DNA from: Pterobdella sp. o SKG-2022
Taxonomy: Eukaryota > Annelida > Clitellata > Hirudinida > Piscicolidae
Assembly (NCBI GenBank): GCA_964035795.1
Contig: OZ038326.1
Coordinates: 2,868,259-2,932,258 of the forward strand
Reading direction: 5' to 3'
Length of the DNA: 64,000 bases
Below are positions 14,301 through 26,900 of this stretch, piece by piece; positions within the stretch are counted from its first letter, which is position 1; each line of letters starts with the position of its first letter. The position numbers and the translations under genes were made by a program. The notes under the pieces were generated by a model. The model worked only from the letters and a program-made list of their open reading frames with translations, did no database searches and was not told the DNA's origin.

Positions 14301-14648
14301 TGTCAATCAGTGTAATGTAATTAGATTTATACTTATGTATATGATGAATTATGTTTATTGGAAATGATAGATATTTTCTGTAGAAAACACCTGATTTCAT
14401 TATTACATTTATAGAATAATTTGTAGTTTATTCTATTCTTCATATTTTGATTATTTTTTCCGCATTTACAGGTTTTAAGACAAAAGCTGGGGTATAAAGA
14501 AGACGGAGCATTGGAAATAGGAAAGATGGAAGTGTTATACAGCGACGATGGTGATATGCTATCAACATCCTCCGTTGGCCAAGTAGTCGATGGAGATGGG
14601 TTGTTGGTCGGAAGTGTGCGGCATAAACTCGTTTACTGCTCAATGTAG
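11391..14648 (+). CDS. Paraoxonase/arylesterase (PON/MEC-6) family protein, 11 exons
   Basis: Exons: 11391-11462, 11605-11668, 11853-11908, 12119-12223, 12426-12501, 12719-12842, 12995-13056, 13426-13561, 13762-13843, 14060-14194, 14472-14648. Every intron is GT..AG and all phases join, giving 362 residues (human PON1 has 355). Residues 1-24 are an uncleaved signal-anchor-like hydrophobic segment. PON1 landmarks seen: Cys39 and Cys360 (C42-C353 disulphide), Glu50/Asp51, Asn168/Asp169, Asn225 and Asp268/Asn269 (the two calcium sites), His114 and His134 (catalytic dyad), His284 beside Gly283, where PON1 has its free Cys284. The protein ends HKLVYCSM, like PON1 HKALYCEL. The family folds as a six-bladed, calcium-dependent propeller hydrolysing lactones and esters; nematode MEC-6 relatives act as membrane-bound chaperones. 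Retained catalytic residues favour an enzyme. The joins of exons 1-2 and the exon 4 acceptor (12119 or 12131, both phase 0) are the uncertain parts. Confidence 0.93.
12946..12985. repeat. (GAT)n-like run in paraoxonase intron 6
   Basis: Imperfect GATGAT units lie just upstream of the exon 7 acceptor (12994). The run is intronic, with no sign of function beyond spacing. Confidence 0.7.
13332..13420 (+). repeat. Dispersed repeat copy A, in paraoxonase intron 7
   Basis: About 89 bp are roughly 84% identical by eye to 27448-27537 in the same orientation (shared core ttgacagcagtc...tagattattgatact...agtaatttataaaa...atttatttg). The copy ends five bases before exon 8, so the 3' splice site region of intron 7 borders the repeat. 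Confidence 0.8.
13600..13662. repeat. (CAT)n-like run in paraoxonase intron 8
   Basis: Imperfect CATCATCATC units lie in the intron between exons 8 and 9. The minus-strand ORF with runs of Met at 13433-13660 is an artefact of this repeat and of exon 8 read backwards. Confidence 0.7.
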
Positions 14649-16167
14649 TATTGATTTGTAAATTGCGAGCTATACAGACTCTAATATTAATAATGACGGG
14701 GTAGTATAAGTGGCGCATGGAATGATTAAACATATTTAAATACGAGTTTTAAACGATTGTAGAAAACACGCAAAAGTTTGGGTGTTTGAATGTTTTGTTA
14801 ACAAAACTTTTCTATACAGCTGAATATCATCAGGCTTTTACATTTATCGATGATGTCCAGTTATATCGAAAAGCTTTGTTAATACGATAATCAAATATCT
14901 TAATTTGTTTGCATGATTTCTATATCAGATTTTATTTATTTTTTTAACATGATTTCATCATTTAAAAACCAAGTTATACTGGATACATCTCTTCAAATAT
15001 GGACCCTGCATTTTTGTATCAGAATCTATTATTATTGTATGAGCATCTGTTTTTACTGAATCTATTCGATTCATATATATTCGTTACGAAATAGCTCTCG
15101 ACATGTACTGCTCAAAACTTGGCATATCGTTCTCGACTGTTCACTATGACATCTGAAACGGGGGTTTTTACAAACGAGATTTCTAAAATAGAAATTTTTT
15201 CGATGTTTCAATTTTTGTGCTAGATTTGTTTTCAATCCTTATTTTTGACAATTTTTCTTTGATAAAAATTTATTTACTCACAAAACACTTGATTTTTTAT
15301 ACAAGTTAATTAGAATTTTTTTATATATTTCAATATAAATATATTTCGAAACTTGATTTCAAATACTTTAAAATCGTTTTTGGTCACAACAAACTAAATA
15401 AAACAAAAAATAATAAAAGCTTTTATGTGTTAAAAACTTTCACAAGAGATCTTTTTCTCTTCAATGGTTTCAAAGAAAAAATTAATTGAAAATTTTACAG
15501 ACTATGAACCAAATTAATAAAACGATGGTAATCAAGCGTTATAAATGCTTTCATAAGTCCAGAATCAAATTCAGATTAAATGGATTTTACTTTTTAAACT
15601 AAAATTTTATCTATAATGATTAACAAACTTAGGTGTTGGATAAACTAATATTTCTATATATGAACATGAAGCATTTTAGAGCTGATCAGGTTTTGATTAT
15701 AACTAATTGGCTTGAAAATGACTGATTGGTTTGAGAATAAAAACACATAAGTTTGAAAAAATTTCTTTTGTTTAAACAAACAGAAAAAATTCTATTTGTT
15801 TTCAAAACACACTCATCAAAAACCTCTTTTTTGTAATTCATTTTCTCGCGTCAAATTCAATCATCCATCCATCTATTAACCAACTAATTTCTCTCTGTTC
15901 TTTTACTGACTTGAAATTGAGTTTTCTAAAGGTTTTTTTGACATATGAAAACTATTGTTGAAAAGTTTCATTTTTTGCTGAGTTAATTGCGATACACAGT
16001 AATAAAATATGTATTATCAACAATACCGTAAAAATACAAATAAAATCACCAAAGAGTTTTAAAACAAAACTCCACAAAATATTCGAAAATAATTCCCCAG
16101 TTTTTTGCTTAAAAGCCGATTAACGAAGAGATCAATTTTATTCAACGAATGTGAAATGTCTTCTTAG
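14649..16167. other. Spacer 3' of the paraoxonase gene
   Basis: This should contain the 3' UTR and polyadenylation site of the paraoxonase gene, but no AATAAA lies close to the stop; the first clear one is near 15396. A 37-codon open frame ending near 15154 contains a G+C-richer piece but has no acceptor or known motif. Nothing else is supportable. Confidence 0.45.
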
Positions 16168-16287
16168 GGGATCAAAGGGCTCTATCGGTCATGGATAACA
16201 GAGAGGCAACTTGACCTCTACACAAATTATCCCTTTGATCTGTCGAAAGGAATGAGTTGGAAAGATTGGTGGAGGGGGAAAAAGTGA
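16168..16287 (+). CDS. Candidate terminal exon, product unknown
   Basis: A sharp G+C-rich island starts at an acceptor (tgtcttcttag) and reads open in phase 0 for 39 codons to TGA. The product has a balanced, aromatic-rich composition unlike random AT sequence, starting GIKGLYRSWITERQL and including YPFDLSKGMSWKDWW near the end. A GTGGAG donor at 16267 is an alternative end if the exon is internal. It lies 1.5 kb downstream of the paraoxonase stop on the same strand, so it is a separate gene unless spliced past. It contains a perfect 10-bp inverted repeat (16170-16179 and 16231-16240). No family is recognised. Confidence 0.45.
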   Translation, partial: GIKGLYRSWITERQLDLYTNYPFDLSKGMSWKDWWRGKK

Positions 16288-16345
16288 AGGGGAAGGGGAA
16301 ATGATGAAGGGGAAATGGTGAAGGGGAGGAGAGGAAAAAGAAACG
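16265..16345. repeat. Purine-rich (AAGGGG)n-like tract
   Basis: Imperfect units such as gaaggggaaatg, gtgaagggg and aggagaggaaa make an almost pure purine strand directly 3' of, and partly overlapping, the exon candidate at 16168. It is G-rich in a genome segment that is otherwise about three-quarters A+T. Confidence 0.75.
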
Positions 16346-19300
16346 ACCTCAAGTTCAGGCTTTGCTTGTTTATCGTTATAGTTTGTGGTTATTTAGGAAA
16401 TTAATTTTGCATGTATATACAAAAAACTTGAAAAATATTTTTTTTCATTGTTTTTCGGGTGAATGAAGTTATAATTGCTGAAATTAGAACCCACAAAATT
16501 ATGGTTTTCAAAATAATTTAAGAATTTATCCAAAAACTTTGACTCAATCTTTGAAGTGTAAGAAATTGTTATCTGCCATTATTATATTACAGTTTCAGTT
16601 ACTTCATATTTCAAGTTTTGAAATTTCAATTTTTTTTTTGATGATTTAGAGCTTCGGGCTTGAAAAGACAAAAACCTGCGAACAATTTTCAAAATTTTAA
16701 ATTTCGAGGCAATAATTCAAAAATTTAAATTTCATAAACTGTTGAAACCTTTTTTCTACTTATTTAAAATTCACTTAAAATTATTTAAAAATATTTTCAT
16801 TTTATAATATATTTCGAATAATCTATGCCTTTGGTTTTGAAACAAAAAAACTACACGACCCCTTTTACACCAACTCCATAATTTTACTTTCTGAAGCATT
16901 GAGCTCTAATCCACAATATTTCAACTTAAAACCAACATGGAGCAAAAAATAATCTTTTAAAACTTTATAAATTACTTTAAAACAGCTTGAGCTTCTTCCC
17001 ACTTCAAAAACTGCAGCCTATTTTCAACTAAAAAAATAATTTTTGCCGAATTTCTGGGCATTGGTTGATCTTGGCTTCATGATCAATTTCATCAGTTGAT
17101 AGAGATGTATGACACAAAATCGTGATGAAAAATTTTTATTCCAGCTTTTGCGGTAGGGAATAAGTAAGAGCTTGGATAAGCTATATATGTTTATATTATA
17201 AGAAGACAGTCTAGCTTATCTTTCATTTGTTTTAATTTGAAATTATAAATATTATAGCAACATATTTTGGTTTGATAGACTTAATTTGAGATTTTGTGTT
17301 TCAATTTTATATTTTTGTTGAGGCTTTTTGTATTTCACTCAATTATTTTGCCTTAAAAATTTTTTAAAATTTGAGAATGATTCTTTTTATTAAGTTTTCA
17401 AAATCACTTTGAGTCGAAATAAATTAAAATTTACCAAAGTTTGAAATGCAATGATAATAAATAAAAATTCATTTAAGAAAAAAAGTAAAAATATATACAA
17501 AGCATTTTTTTCAATTTTCTGTTTGAATGCTTATATTGCAATAATAAAAATAAAAAAACAAGTTTTTTGAATAAAATATTAGAAACAATTTGATTCAATA
17601 AATTCCACGAAATTAAAACTTCATACTGTGAAAGAATTGAGTTTAAAAAAATCGATTCGAGAAAATAAGAATTTCCAAAAAAATATATTAAACACAAAAT
17701 GATGAATTGTTTGGTAAAAACAGTGAAAAGACAATAATGCAATTGCTTGTGGTTATGAATTGAATAGTAACGTCATAATGCTTCACTACCATCCTTACTG
17801 CGTGCTATCGATCTGTGAAATGGTCTAAAATCCAAAAAAAAGTATAAATTTTATTCTTAAGAACTAAAAACCAAAAATAAAATTGTAGTGTTTTTAATAA
17901 TTGAAAAAATAATATGAAATAATATGTTGGCTTGGATTGGACAAAAGAATAGCACTGAAAAGGGCTTATTAATGAATTGTTAGGGTAAACACCACTATAA
18001 CCACCATTGAAGCAATAATATCTGAAGAAAAAACACGCGAAGAAAAATTAAATATAAAAAGGGCCGTTCAGTTTGGCGTAAGTAATGTAGATAATTTGGC
18101 ATTTAGTTGAACATTCTTAGGATAAAAATTATTCTTTTTTTAACGTTTTTGTGTAAAATAAATGTTGAAATTATTCTTGTTTTGATGAAATTTAAATTAG
18201 GTGAGATAACCTTTCTAAGAAAAATATAAATTTAAAAAAACAATCCACTAAAAACAAAATACTCGCAAGATAAGGATCTTGTTCATTAATTTGTTTATGT
18301 GGTAATTAAGAAGAAAATAATTTACACCAATGAAACAATTTTAGTTTATTAAAAAGAGGAAGGTAACTGAAATCTTCGAGAAAGGGTTTGTTTTACAATA
18401 AGCGCAAAGTACCTGGAAGAATTATTCGAAAAAAGTATAATAACAAATATAATAAACTTGAAATAATAAGAAAAATAACATAATAACACAAATGCCTTAG
18501 AAAATAAAATCAAAAAATAATGAAAAGAAATTGAATTATAAAAATTAAATAATTAAAAAAACAATTGAAAAAATTGAATAAAGACTAGAGACAAAATGAA
18601 AGGCAAAAAAAATAGCACTGAAACGTAGTAGATGATGATGTATGGATAGAAAAATGATTGATCAGACGCTCACAAATTGAATTCAAGTTTAAAAACCTGA
18701 AATTCAGTTGAATTTGCGCCATCCATCGCAATAATTTATGAGTTTCATGTTTAAATTTGAATTCGAAAATGATTGATTAAAATGTAAATATATGGAAAAA
18801 ACAGAAAATTTTGAAAAATTATGAAGTTTATTCTGCAAGAAAAATAATTTTAAGTATGTATTACATGAATATTCAAATGAAATTTGCATTAGATTGAAAT
18901 AGAGATATTTAAAATGATAAAATAATTATGAATTCAAATAATTTGAAATTTTATCATTTTGAAAATTTGAAAAAATAGATGAAAAAAAATCAGTTTTCAA
19001 AATTATATTCAAAAATAACTTGGACATTGAGAAAATAACTCAGTAAGCATAATTTTGACAAAACTAATTCATTAAAAAAATTCATGATTTTTTCAAAATC
19101 ACTTGCATGAAATTTGAAAACTTTACGACGAAAAAAGAATAAATTTAGACTTGAATCAAACTAATAAAAAGTATAAAAATTGGAAATAATTACTCTAATT
19201 GAATTCATTTAGCGTGTGTATTATTATAAGAGCTTTCAATAATAAAGATTAGATTTTTTCGGGGCCAAAGAGGGTTGCTGTCAACAGTTCTATATACATA

Positions 19301-20958
19301 AGGCAAAGGACATGATTAAAATAATATTGGAATTTCAATAAAAACTAAACAATTAACGTTAAATATGACCAAAAATAATTAAAGCTATTATTGAGTTTAA
19401 CAGATATACAATTGAAAAAATTGTGGTTCGCTTACTAAAAATTACAAAAGATACAATTTTTTTGATAATTTTTTTAAAATTCGATATTTTTTATTTTTTT
19501 ACACTGTTAAAAAAACAATCAACTGACATAATTTTGATTTATGAAAAACTAGTGGTGAACCTAAAAAAACGTATCAAGCTATAACACAAAAACAACTGAG
19601 CTAGGTTCTCAAACAAAATGCTATCAAAATTGAAAATAACTATCAAAAATAAAAGTCACAACCACTTGAACCACAACACTAGTTCAAAAATAAAACACAA
19701 AAAAATATTAAACAAGAACTAAACAAATGCGAAGAATATTTTGAGAAACTAATTTTCAAATATTTTTTGATAATATTGTGAAGGACCTGGAGCTGATGAA
19801 ATCATGGTTAAATATCCAACTGTTGAAAAAAATTAGTTTTGGCTTTAACTTTATTAAAAAACTGCTCATGAGTTTTAAGATTTTTTATATAAAGAAACAA
19901 AACTAAAATTTCAATGAATATGCCGAAATCTTTCGAAACAGATAACTATTATTATTTTTTCTCGATTCACGTCTTTGGTTGCATCCACATGAATTTAGAC
20001 GGATAAAAAAGATTCATTCTGAAAAAAATCGAAACAAAGATATACATAGATGAATACTTAAATTGATTTTTTATTTATATACTTGTTGAATATTTAAATA
20101 TACTTAAAAAATAATTAATATACAGGATAAGCGTTAAAAAAGCTATCAGTCTTGTAATCTCAGCAGAAAAATTAATAAAAGTTCATTCGAAAATCATTTT
20201 ATATATAAAGAGTTTTTTTTTACAATGAATCATACTTACTCAATAAGTTAGATTTAATATTTATTAATTTTTTTTGAAAAAAAATTAAATTCTATTATAA
20301 TTGTAAGATAAAAACTTGAAGTTTTTGGAGCAACAAACGAAAATTTAAATTTTCAGTATATTTTTACGGTTTTATTATAATTAAGATTGTTTGCATTATG
20401 TTGCACTTTTAAGCTGTAAATAATGAAAAAATATTAAATTATATTAGTGTATCTTAATGTCGTGTCTGAAAATGATATTTTAAAAATCAAGATACGCTTG
20501 GATATGAATGGAACTTGAATTATTCAAACCTATTCGAAGCTTTCCTTTGAAAACATTCAAAAGCGAGAGCTGATAGAACTAATGGAAAAAAAAGAGATTG
20601 AAAAATGAATTTCAAGTCAACAATAAATCAAAGAATTTTAAAGTGTCATGAGCTGTTTAGAATTTAAAAATCAATGTATAGGAGCAAGATCATTCTAAAA
20701 ATTCTAATAATAATATTATATAATATACTTTAAAATAAGGAAACAACAAATAATGGTTTCTTCATATTACATTGTTATAGAAAACAAGCTGTAAGCATGA
20801 TTAAAACTGCAGAAAAAATTATTTTTTCAACAAATATATTTGTTTAAAGTATCATAATCTAACAAAGTTAATAAAAATAGTTTCACTTTCACAACAGGTT
20901 ACAGCTCAAAACCCACGAAAAACCTTGAAAAAAAACTAAAATTTCAATAATTTTTTTT
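16346..20958. other. AT-rich non-coding stretch
   Basis: There are only poly-A/T-rich sequence and AT-driven ORFs. Small G+C rises at 17740-17830 and 19258-19315 lack convincing splice sites in a consistent frame. Confidence 0.5.
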
Positions 20959-23900
20959 TCACAGTGAGTAAGTTCTTTTGAAATAAACGTCAAGAATCAA
21001 TTGTAACAAAAACAACGTCAAAATCAGACGCAGACTGCTTTTGAGGTTGGAAGATTCTGGGAAAAAATTTAAAAGTATGAAAATTAGGTTTACAATTATA
21101 TACATGAATATTAATATATGTATAAAAAAATGGAAAAAATTGAAGAATTCCAATTTTCAAATAATGATGATGAATATGGAATTTCAATTTTTTTTAATAA
21201 TTCCCATATCTTCAAATATTTTCGATAGCTTTTCAAACCTGGCATCCCTAAAATAAATTTTTATCATGAAAATGATAGCTTTGACAAAACTTCAATATTT
21301 CCTCGAAATTCTCTCGGCGTATTATTAGATTTAATGATTTTCAATAAATTTTTCACCAATACCAACACCTCATTTTCAAAGGTTTTTCTAAAATATTCTC
21401 AAATTTTTTTTTCAAATCATTCAAATAGCGATTTATTTATGGTATAGTTTTATCTGCCGAAATGAGCAACTTTTTCAAAAAAATAACTTGTTTCTAAAAT
21501 TTATAATTTTTTAAACAATAAATCCTTACAGAAATCAACAAAACTATGGTTACAGCTATTTGATTACGGCGACATAAACTTCAAGAGTTCAAAACCACAT
21601 ATTAATTATGAAAAAAAATTCCTATAGTAGCTCTAAAAACTTGAACACCTCACCAAGAATACAATGGTTCAGGGAAGGTTGTTTTATTCGAATAACAATG
21701 GTTCGCTCAAACTTGGTAGCTTCTTCATCACAGTGCTCTCTGGTCTTAGAGGTGATGCATCTGAGAAAGTCGTTCTCCAGTCTTGTGTTTCAAGTTAATT
21801 ATTTATAGATTGATTTATTGAGATTTTGTTCGGAGTTATTGATTAAAGCATAATATTGATTTTCTTATCAAATATTACTCATAAAAAATAATTTTTTAAA
21901 CTTGAATTAAAAAAGCACAATTGAGTTAAAATTTTTTACTGACACAAAGCTTTTAAAAAATTTCATAGTTGGACATAGGAATTTTCATATAAAAGTCATA
22001 TTGAAATGGATAACTCCTTCACTATCTATTTCAACAAATAAACGAAAATATTTTTTTATTTGGAAAACAATAATTGCCATCTTCTTGTTTACTTGGTAGT
22101 TTCTCATATTTTATAAATGAAACCTTCGAAGATACGCAATTAATTCATCAAGAACTTGCAAACTATTTATCTGATTGATGAGGCACGGACTCCAAACAAA
22201 ATATCGAACGAATGTGCTCAACTTGGATGATTCAAAAACCCTTCCACCTCAACCAAGTTCTAAATATAAAAACTTTCTCGCCATATTTTTTAAAAAACAA
22301 ATTTGTCAAAAAACTCTTGATTTTGTATGCGTTCATTTCTCATGCTGTTTTTTTTGTAGTTTTGGTCGCTTGATAAATGTGCACATATCAAAATTGTCTA
22401 TATCACGTTCCATCAAACGAGGTTAATAATTTCCAGTCAATCTCTCCAAAACCCATTTATTCTGACGTATAGAATCTAACGCAAGCAATAAATATACATG
22501 CAGAAAGCTGGATTAAAAAGTAGATTAAACGATGAAAAGACGCAGAGAAGAATGAAGTATAAAAAGTAGTCTGCAAGTCAATTGGACCACGGAAATTTAA
22601 CTATCGTAATATGACTCTGGTATTTGAGTAAATTGTTCATGGCGGCTTTGAATAAGAAAATAATTAAAAACTTCCATAGCTCAAAAATTTTCATAAAAAA
22701 TATTGAAAAAAAATCTAATGAAACCAAAATAGTCAAAAAACTTAGAATAGAAATCGATTGTGGAATCAAAACAATGTTGAAGACGAATGCGGGGTTGTGT
22801 ATGGAAAGGTGTACAAATCGATAGATAAATCACGACCCCTTATTAATATTTGATGAAGTACTAATGTTGAGAACAAGATGGGGTTTCCATTAATTTTCAA
22901 AATAATTTATCTTTCTATTGCTGCAGATGTTAGGCTATCATGAGTTTTTCAGTTTTTTTTGAGATTAGTGCAATTTTGAAATAAGTGTTTTAACTTTACA
23001 AAAAAATGAAGGTTTTAGCAATTATATCTAAAAAGACGGAATTTTGTTTAGAAATCTCACATTATCAAACTGATATGATTGATATTGATCAAACAAAAAA
23101 CCTCACAGTAAAATAAATTTTCAGTGAAATTTTCCCAGTTTTTTTTTGTCATTGTCTATCTTTCTGAAAAAAATATTCATATTTTATGTAGTCATTGAAA
23201 TTTTAAATTACCATTCCAAGATTCAAATGTATATTTGAGCAAAAATTAAATACTGCTTTATGAGGCTTTCATGGTCGAGATATTTTTTGAAATAAATGCT
23301 AAGAATTAATGATCTAGTTTTGGATCAGTACACCTTGAATGACATTAGTTCAATAATAAAATTTTTCAAGACTTTGAGCACTTATTTATAATAAATTTCC
23401 ATTTAAAAGCTTCCAAATCAAATTAAATAGAAAATTTGATATGAACATTTAAAATCAAACATAAATGATGCTAAATATAGCTCTCATAATACAGCAAAAA
23501 CATAAACCGCATCTAAACAAACCTAATAGATTGAAGCACAAACCGCTTTATAACAAACATAATACAACATAACAAACACCGCTCTTTAACAAACCAAATA
23601 GAACATACCATAGAATATAACAATGCTCGTTGCGGTCATGCCGCTATAAGAAAATTTGAAAGTTATGGAGATATGGACAACTGCGCACCAATGAGGGCAA
23701 ATATATGGGCCGAGCTTGCCATAAAACTTATAGGAAACGTTAAAGGATGAAATTATTGAAGAGTCTTCTATGGGTGACTTGGAGATTTCTATAGGATTAT
23801 TGTATTTGTGTCTTTTGGATCTTTGATTTTTGTTGGAAAATTAAATAACTAAAGCAGAAAATCATAAAAAAGTAGTTAGGTTTTATCGAAAAGTGACTGA

Positions 23901-26900
23901 ATCACTCGATAAGGTTTAATACTTCAAAGGACCTTTAATGGCAGATAATAACAGTCTTTATACTTTCAGTTCTTATTAATAATTCACTTTTTCAATAAAA
24001 TAATTTCTCAACGATAGCGTTTTGCATTTTGCCTGATAATTCACGACAGTTTTTGTGAAAAATTCAATGAAATCGAAAAGTTTTTCATGAAATATGGCTT
24101 TAATTGAGCGCTTGTTCGACATTTGGAAAACTCATTATGCGGCCATATGAGCAGTGCCCAACTAGAGGATATTAATCTTCTTCAACCGAGTCAAGTGTTT
24201 TTGCAATCGTTTTCTATCAATATTGAATTGCTATTGAAATGAGTACCATAGTCTTCTAATTCATATTATATGTATAAAACAAACATTTATAACTCGAGCT
24301 GACATGATAAACACGTGATGGAGACGGTGATAAAAATAATAAATGAGATAACACCTCGAAATGATAAAGATAAAAGACCGGTGTGAGCGTTTGAATGAAC
24401 TTCCAGGCAATGATTGAAAGAACTATTAAATCCTTAAATGGTTTCAACACTGCGTCAATTACCATAACTTAAGAGCTTTGCAATCAGTAAAACTGCAGAT
24501 TTATAAGGCTATTTGATTAATTTTTGAATGGTATGTATCAAATAGCTGGCCCTCATAGCTCAGATGGTAGAGCGTTAGACTAGTTATCTAAAGTACCGGG
24601 TTCAATCCCGCGCGAGCCGACAATTATACACACAATATGGGGCGATTAAAAGTCGATCTAAAAAAAAAATGAAAAATGTATTAAATAGCACTAGGTTTTA
24701 ATAAAAGCTTCATAAAAGGTGTGAGAAAAACATTGTCAAGTGTTTATTTTTTGAGTTTGTTTTAAAATGTTTAAAAGCACAAAAATTTTGCTTGTCCTTG
24801 GAAAAGTTGGTTTTTAAAAAGTCGAAATTTAAGCTTGAGCACAAGATTTTTCATGTTGATGTAGAGTCAAAAAAAAATTTTTTTTAATAAATTTAAATTT
24901 GAAAACGTATCAATAAAATAATCAAAATGTCATAAAAGGATATGGAATATTAAACAATTTAAAATAAAAAAAAATTATTTTAAAAATTTTCTAAAAAATC
25001 TTTGGTGCATCTGTCTTTTCAGTATAAAACCTCCAAAGTTGCTGAAACAATGTTATGTATACATAATAATTACCGCTCTTTTTTCATTTGCACATTTTCA
25101 TTTCATATACATTTTTATTTATAAAAACATAAAGTCGATAACAGAACAAAAATGACCAGTTTTAAAGCTCTCTAAGGCCTGTTAAACTATTTAATAGCCG
25201 CGCAAAAACAGCAAGATTAATTATATTATTTTTTTTTTAACTCTTTAAAAATCAATTTTTTCAAAGATTATTGCATTTTTAATACTCCCATACAATGCTT
25301 TTTTTTCCAAGTTTTTTTGAGTGATGGTGGAGATATTTCTTCACTTTGAGATACACATATATTGCTGGTTGTGATACATCCTCACGCTCTTTAGACTATC
25401 TTGCCCAAGCTTGACTAAGTCAAACTATCCAAAAATACTTTAAATTGACTGAAAATTTATTTTTTTATCAAATTTTAAAAAAATATATAAAAAAATCTCA
25501 CTCAATTTTTGAAGAATATTAAGCGCAAAGCCTCTAAATCTACCAAATCAGTATTTGGACACGAAAAGTGAGCAATCTAATATTCATTTATACATTAAAT
25601 CTCTAAGCAAATAAAAATGATTATGATTATCATAATTCATATATAAAATTTTTTTTTCAGGTTTTTAAAGCTTTAAAAATTTTATTGAGATTTGGCTGTC
25701 AAGTACTTTCCATTTGAATTTTTTTCTTGAAACTTCAAATTTATTTTTTCATGGAAGTTTTAAAAAAACAGATGACACTTTGAATGTAAAATAATCTAAT
25801 AACCTAATTGAAAAAATATTTTTATAAAGATTTCTCCTTTACAAGATTCAAGACATTTTGAGAATTCAATTGCTTTTTAAAACATTTTCAAATTGAAGAA
25901 TTTACATGGAATGATATTATTTCAAACTTGGAAATCTAGTTTTTTTATCAAATGCACTTAATAGAAAATTTTAAAGAAGCTTGAAAACTGCGTTCATCCG
26001 AGTTTTGAGCACTTTTGAATGGAAAAATGTTTGTTTATGTGAAAAACATATTAAAATAATTCCCGAACTCCTTTTTTTTGCTTTTTAGATTAAAATAAAG
26101 TTTTGATTAAAGTTTTTTAAAAGTTTACATAAGCTCCATTCATTATGGCATTTTTTAATATTTTTATTAAAAATAAAAACAATATAAACGAGGAAAATTT
26201 TATAAAACCAATTTAAATTAAAAAAAAAGTTTGGAATGTTTGACTTTTAAGGTATTAAGAAAAAATTTAATTAGAAAAACGGAGAGACTTGGGGCCTAAT
26301 GAAGACAACATAACCACCTTTATCAGCAAATTTAATACCGGCTTTAACGCAGTTTTAACGGTCTTTATCTTTTTATAAAAAGTAAAAGTATTTTCATAAA
26401 AACTAAAACTATTTCAAAAAAATAAAATCTATTTTTATATAAACTATAATTATATTTTCAAGAATTGAAATCATTTAAAAAAAAACTCTAATTTTTTTTA
26501 ACTAAAACATTTTTAGAAATTTTTTATAAAGCTTGAAATTAGAATTAATTGAATCTTTTCAAAACAACTTTATTCAGAGATTTTATAATTGATCTACAAG
26601 CATAATCTTCACAAATAACCTCCAAGAAGCCCCTAAATCTAACTCAATTTTTCAACAAAACAACTTTTGTGATAAAATTTTTAAGATAATTTGGCAAAAT
26701 TTCCGAGTCGAATTTTATTTTTAAATTTTTGTCCAAACCAGTTTGGAAAACTGGATTGGATGTATGTCTAATTGTTAATTGATTTTCAAATTGCTAAAAT
26801 AATTTTTTAAAAATCCATTGAAATGATAATTTCTCTTTTAAAATCTTTTTTTGGCTCAATAGAAAGTGAGTCTAGATGACAAACAAAACTTCATATTCAA

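Noticed and set aside
14440..14733. 97-codon minus-strand ORF
   Set aside because: It is the shadow of paraoxonase exon 11, which has clear homology on the plus strand.
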